From Lewinellaceae bacterium (GTDB lineage: Bacteria > Bacteroidota > Bacteroidia > Chitinophagales > Saprospiraceae), in the NCBI GenBank assembly GCA_020636105.1, contig JACJYL010000002.1, forward strand, positions 2,015,382-2,079,381: DNA of 64,000 bases, written 5' to 3'. Position numbers and translations under genes: made by a program. The notes under the pieces were generated by a model that was given only the letters and a program-made list of their open reading frames with translations, did not search any database and was not told the DNA's origin. Positions 62,801-64,000 of the stretch are shown piece by piece (position 1 is the stretch's first letter; every line of letters begins with the position of its first letter).

Positions 62801-64000
62801 TTCATCAAAAACTGAGAATGGACCAAAAGTTACGGTTTGTCCAAATTGTCCTTGCAGCCCTTGTCCGCCGATCTGAGTCCAGCCAAATACGCTGCAATTG
62901 TTCAGACAAACTACGGTCACCTCAACCGTATAAGTATCGTCAGCCGGATTGGCTGTTCCATTATCATCACATACGGTATCTCCCAACACTATTTCAATAC
63001 CACACTGATCACAAGGACCGGGTGAAGTAACGAAAGTCGAAGCACTGCAAGAAGGATCACTGACATCGTGTACCGAAATGGCTACAGGCACATCTGTGTT
63101 GGAATTACCCATTGCAAGAATAGCCGTGCCGTTTGGTCCGTAAGAATACTGCGTGTTAGAGCCTGAAACCACCCACTTGCTACCTGTATTGTAACCGGTC
63201 ACATAGATGATCGCGTAGTACTGATCGTCGGCGCCGTTGTATGGGGTGCCCTGATCATCGCAATAAACATCCACGACGGTGATATTGATCGCACATTCTT
63301 CTGAACATGGCATTTCCGGTGCAGCAATCGTAATGCTGGTGGTACAATCAGGATTTTCGGCATCGGTAATGTTCAACGTTACGGAGGTCACCTGCGCGCC
63401 AAAGTTACCGATCGGCGTACTTTGATTGTAAGCTCCACCATAAATATTGCCGAAGTTATCTGTAGCCGACCATCCTCCTGACGTATTATTTCCTGCCACT
63501 TCGATGGCAAAAGACCAATAGTCGTCAGTTGGGTTGGCCTCTGTTCCGTTATCGTTACATGCCGGAGCAGTGGTCTGAACTACTGAAATGGCACATTCTG
63601 TTGAACAATTTGTCGGTGGCGTAACCGTGATCTGATCCACACAATCCGGATCGCTGTCGGCTGTTACAAATATGGTAACCGGGTTGCCGTTTCCAATATT
63701 GTATGGGCCGAAGTTCACATTGCTTCCATAAGTTCCGCTGCCTAAAACCGTTCCATTAACCAACCTTGCTGTCCAGGTGTTTCCTGCATTATTGAGGTTG
63801 GTCACATTCAATGTAAAGGTGTATTGATCATCAGCAGGATCCGATGGCGTATCATTGTCATCACATACAGGCTGACCTACCAGTGACACAGAAACTTCAC
63901 ATTCATCAGAACAGGTCTCTGTCGGAGGATCTACATTTACATAAGCCACAGCACAGCCCTGGAAAACATTCACAGGATCGTAGATGATAATATTCACTGG
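56825..64000 (-). CDS. Giant T9SS surface protein: Cys/Asp repeats, HYR-like region, dockerin, cohesin-like domain (N-terminus outside window)
   Basis: The frame is open to the right edge (2391 residues visible), so the start is missing. From the N-terminal side: eleven repeats of ~95 residues with CNDNGTPxDPxDDxY signatures; a long region of HYR/Ig-like strands with Cys pairs; a SdrD-B-like domain (LHGRIATILNKPIEGVDVTL); a dockerin (TTMDLIVIQQHLLG and ADVNNSGAVTVLDLIEIKKL); a cohesin-like domain (YNITFTAPDLAKIRGYQFTL, then NFDQQFLDFVEVVDG); and a type A sorting domain (NVPNPFTHSTVIGFEL, KMIVQQ). It is a very large adhesin-type protein, secreted and anchored by T9SS. Gliding, attachment or matrix function is inference. 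Confidence 0.9.
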   Translation of the reverse strand, partial: PVNIIIYDPVNVFQGCAVAYVNVDPPTETCSDECEVSVSLVGQPVCDDNDTPSDPADDQYTFTLNVTNLNNAGNTWTARLVNGTVLGSGTYGSNVNFGPYNIGNGNPVTIFVTADSDPDCVDQITVTPPTNCSTECAISVVQTTAPACNDNGTEANPTDDYWSFAIEVAGNNTSGGWSATDNFGNIYGGAYNQSTPIGNFGAQVTSVTLNITDAENPDCTTSITIAAPEMPCSEECAINITVVDVYCDDQGTPYNGADDQYYAIIYVTGYNTGSKWVVSGSNTQYSYGPNGTAILAMGNSNTDVPVAISVHDVSDPSCSASTFVTSPGPCDQCGIEIVLGDTVCDDNGTANPADDTYTVEVTVVCLNNCSVFGWTQIGGQGLQGQFGQTVTFGPFSVFDEPTIEIADKTTFLSCRDQVTLQSPGPCSEQEECDITIDLMNIRCSDNGTPADLSDDYNEFMVWISGNGISDCWTADNGTTGAYGQYTFYFPADGQQHPLVITDCYNQECQATITLQSTDPCPTEECQIYAEVTNVLCNDNGTSNDPTDDFNVFTVSLSGNAEASNCWTADNGESGLYGQHTFTYPADGQMHTVVITDCDSEDCQTILELQSTMPCSEGGDCQIAAVLLEKHCELNTMEDPEDDSTVFTILVTSTSQTICWTDGLGGSGTFSSGILQIFEYESNGDFINFEFTACDDETCSTTLSAQTFIEPCNVCQTGVDLLEVWCDNQGTASDQTDDVFYFTLIIVDSLGNQGPTWHTEGLSTETSGVYSFENVVTFGPFLISNGPANFDIISDLTDDCPMVVFITPPVTCSCGLTAEIGEVDCLDDGSFTVSLTIDDGPSNGWFAEVGGQSVGFGFYGTTQTFGPFTGETTIEIYDFGNENCSEFVVIDPADYCTECNIWPTITNVTCQDNGTPFNPDDDYYTFDLMITGGTGSGWNSVIGSGDYGVTYTFTSGNSANMNFNVYDNEDPNCAMSVFVQSPAPCEPEPCVIESIVVTDVVCNDNGTPGQGADDYYTATILVTAENPGMDNTWVATWNGGTASGTYGDPVQIGPFLGETAVTITDSNLDDCSDVVTVTPPELEVEFPDDINVVVNLDGDEYLLYCSDVNLIMNSEASLEITGIPEMLDECGFITFDFSDEYFDGGDCEESMIIRTFTVYGIGNVTLQGVQQIIISLPDVNEVIGLEDVNIDCTEAFETDENGHPAPSLTGYPTYATYFGVEDVDLEFCGLSATYVDEITSDCSSSYVITRTWTIEDPCTGTQVVFTQLITVSAANGGGLVVECPLSTHFCPILEENIMLFTTDPFECTGTVEVPMPIVSGGVCSSPDFTWTAITQIWTMDGTEMIALILPGDDRTLFDVPVGDYIVRYIVTDDCGVSTTQDCYFRVADLDNPVAVCDDGMNISLGGFGLARVYTFQIDNGSYDNCGIDSILVRRIYTRDPMTCDTLLEPLYSAWGPYVEFSCCDAGLYVTVEMRVVDVNGNENFCWSEILVEDNTLPLCYGLENVTVGCDELPYEFDAYNLGHLSQLFGMPDVVDNCSAEAIEFAPIVNLSDCGYGTIIRRFQAIDVVGNLSMDIFQQVVTITGTANYEIKLPQDTETDCIDNAYTVELFHTGCDSIVVTYEDEFLPIEGEECYNVLRTYHIINYCEWDGISAPVNISRDEDCDGIEGEEDVWIIRTQDTTFVDYDNEQYNMVPAAGTKGTACDGETNPEGYWRITESTGYWTYTQHVVIHDTIAPVVVFEMPDAFCTHTAACETEIVYPFTVTENCIADNLSIRIFLDAGADGTIDLDLTDSGILEGSYPDYVLTGVYPIGTHNFELAIDDGCGNTTTAILPFEVVDCYIPQIVCYSGLMVNLQAVEPGVDVDGDGLADDGFAEVLATQLANCLVSDCSAPLRFSVNRIGEVPNPDSTSIILTCKDRYSITLEVYMWDSAFNPYSVQPDGSIGGPNYDQCEVLVFVQDPLGVCPTCTSEADLHGRIATILNKPIEGVDVTLTNTNTTDLLDEDVTEEDGLYDFWDVTLGEDYTITPEKDYDYLNGVTTMDLIVIQQHLLGTNPIVSPYLLLAADVNNSGAVTVLDLIEIKKLILGQISEFSQVPSWIFIDKSYVFPEPANPWYESRPQTITLGDLSGCEYHLDFIGIKMGDVNMTASPSDFGGLDFRNEEGQFKFGVLDQELEQGQEYNITFTAPDLAKIRGYQFTLNFDQQFLDFVEVVDGIANQDNFGLDFLDRGLITTSWHNPNGNTIFVSKEDVPQMFKLKFRAREHVSSLSEVLSIGSAFTPEEAYGKNGEQLGVDIQYYLQSEPVAAVGYNFELYQNVPNPFTHSTVIGFELPHDAATTLIIRDVSGREVKKISGNFEKGYNEITLEKGTLTSGVYYYTLTTGEFTASRKMIVQQ
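60980..63870 (-). repeat. Eleven protein-coding ~95-residue repeats inside the giant surface gene
   Basis: The CxDNGT-type signature recurs at about 63857, 63553, 63255, 62962, 62666, 62387, 62104, 61820, 61518 (degenerate), 61270 and 60992, that is every ~250-305 bp. Each unit holds an Asp-rich turn, a WxA strand (often GNTWTARL or NCWTADNG), a TFGPF or TFxxPADGQ strand and a Cys-Pro-Cys-type end. The pair at 62387 and 62666 is the most similar (both with CWTADNG, YGQ, PADGQ and VITDC), which points to a recent duplication. Confidence 0.85.

Overview
The window reads as a chromosome segment of a member of the Bacteroidota, most likely from the Saprospiria. The reasons are that six proteins end in type IX secretion (T9SS) type A sorting domains, the -7 promoter elements look like TAnnTTTG, ribosome binding sites are weak or absent, LytTR and ECF regulators are present, and there are SusC-like N-terminal domains, FG-GAP/ASPIC proteins and a very large repeat-built surface protein. 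No tRNA, rRNA, CRISPR array, transposase or integrase was seen. The only gene that looks transferred is an AT-rich BRO/DinD-type gene near 7.2 kb.

Layout. 0-7 kb: the end of a secreted family 10 xylanase, a secreted HExxH protein, an AraC regulator, a small exported protein and a 1092-residue propeller-amidohydrolase. 7-18.9 kb: the BRO-N gene, rlmI, rpe, ggt, a small methyltransferase, a TPR/PD40/OmpA-like protein, an orphan acyltransferase E2 and a protein with two OmpA domains. 19-32 kb: T9SS cargo proteins, an AI-2E family permease, gltX with an unusual insertion, a polysaccharide deacetylase, an FG-GAP/ASPIC protein and a LytS/LytR-like two-component pair. 32-41 kb: a serine hydrolase, the run ugd-nudix-cysN, a membrane patatin, and an ECF sigma gene followed by a TonB-C-like membrane protein. 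41-53 kb: a VWA protein, a lipase-like T9SS cargo, an FAD oxidoreductase, glgB, glutaminase and an EF-hand protein. 53-56 kb: a second ECF operon (sigma factor, membrane protein, DUF2202 ferritin-like protein). 56.8 kb to the right edge: the C-terminal 2391 residues of a giant T9SS surface protein with eleven ~95-residue Cys/Asp-rich repeats, a dockerin and a cohesin-like domain.

The most unusual signal is not a gene. The spaces between genes carry short-period tandem repeats that have kept their register although the sequence has drifted: heptamers (AACMAGY) at four places, an octamer array, decamers, a nonamer run, a 21-mer pair and a 65-bp tandem unit. The largest heptamer array has 23 units in perfect 7-nt phase. 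It starts just after a good -7 element and ends three bases before the rpe ATG, so it would make up nearly the whole rpe leader. Two other arrays lie in the same orientation directly before the start of the nudix gene and of the TonB-C-like gene. In the last case the expected ATG reads ATC.

Functionally the window mixes housekeeping metabolism (rpe, gltX, glgB, ugd, cysN, E2), envelope and surface functions (T9SS cargo, OmpA proteins, patatin, VWA protein) and two separate ECF signalling units that probably control envelope proteins.
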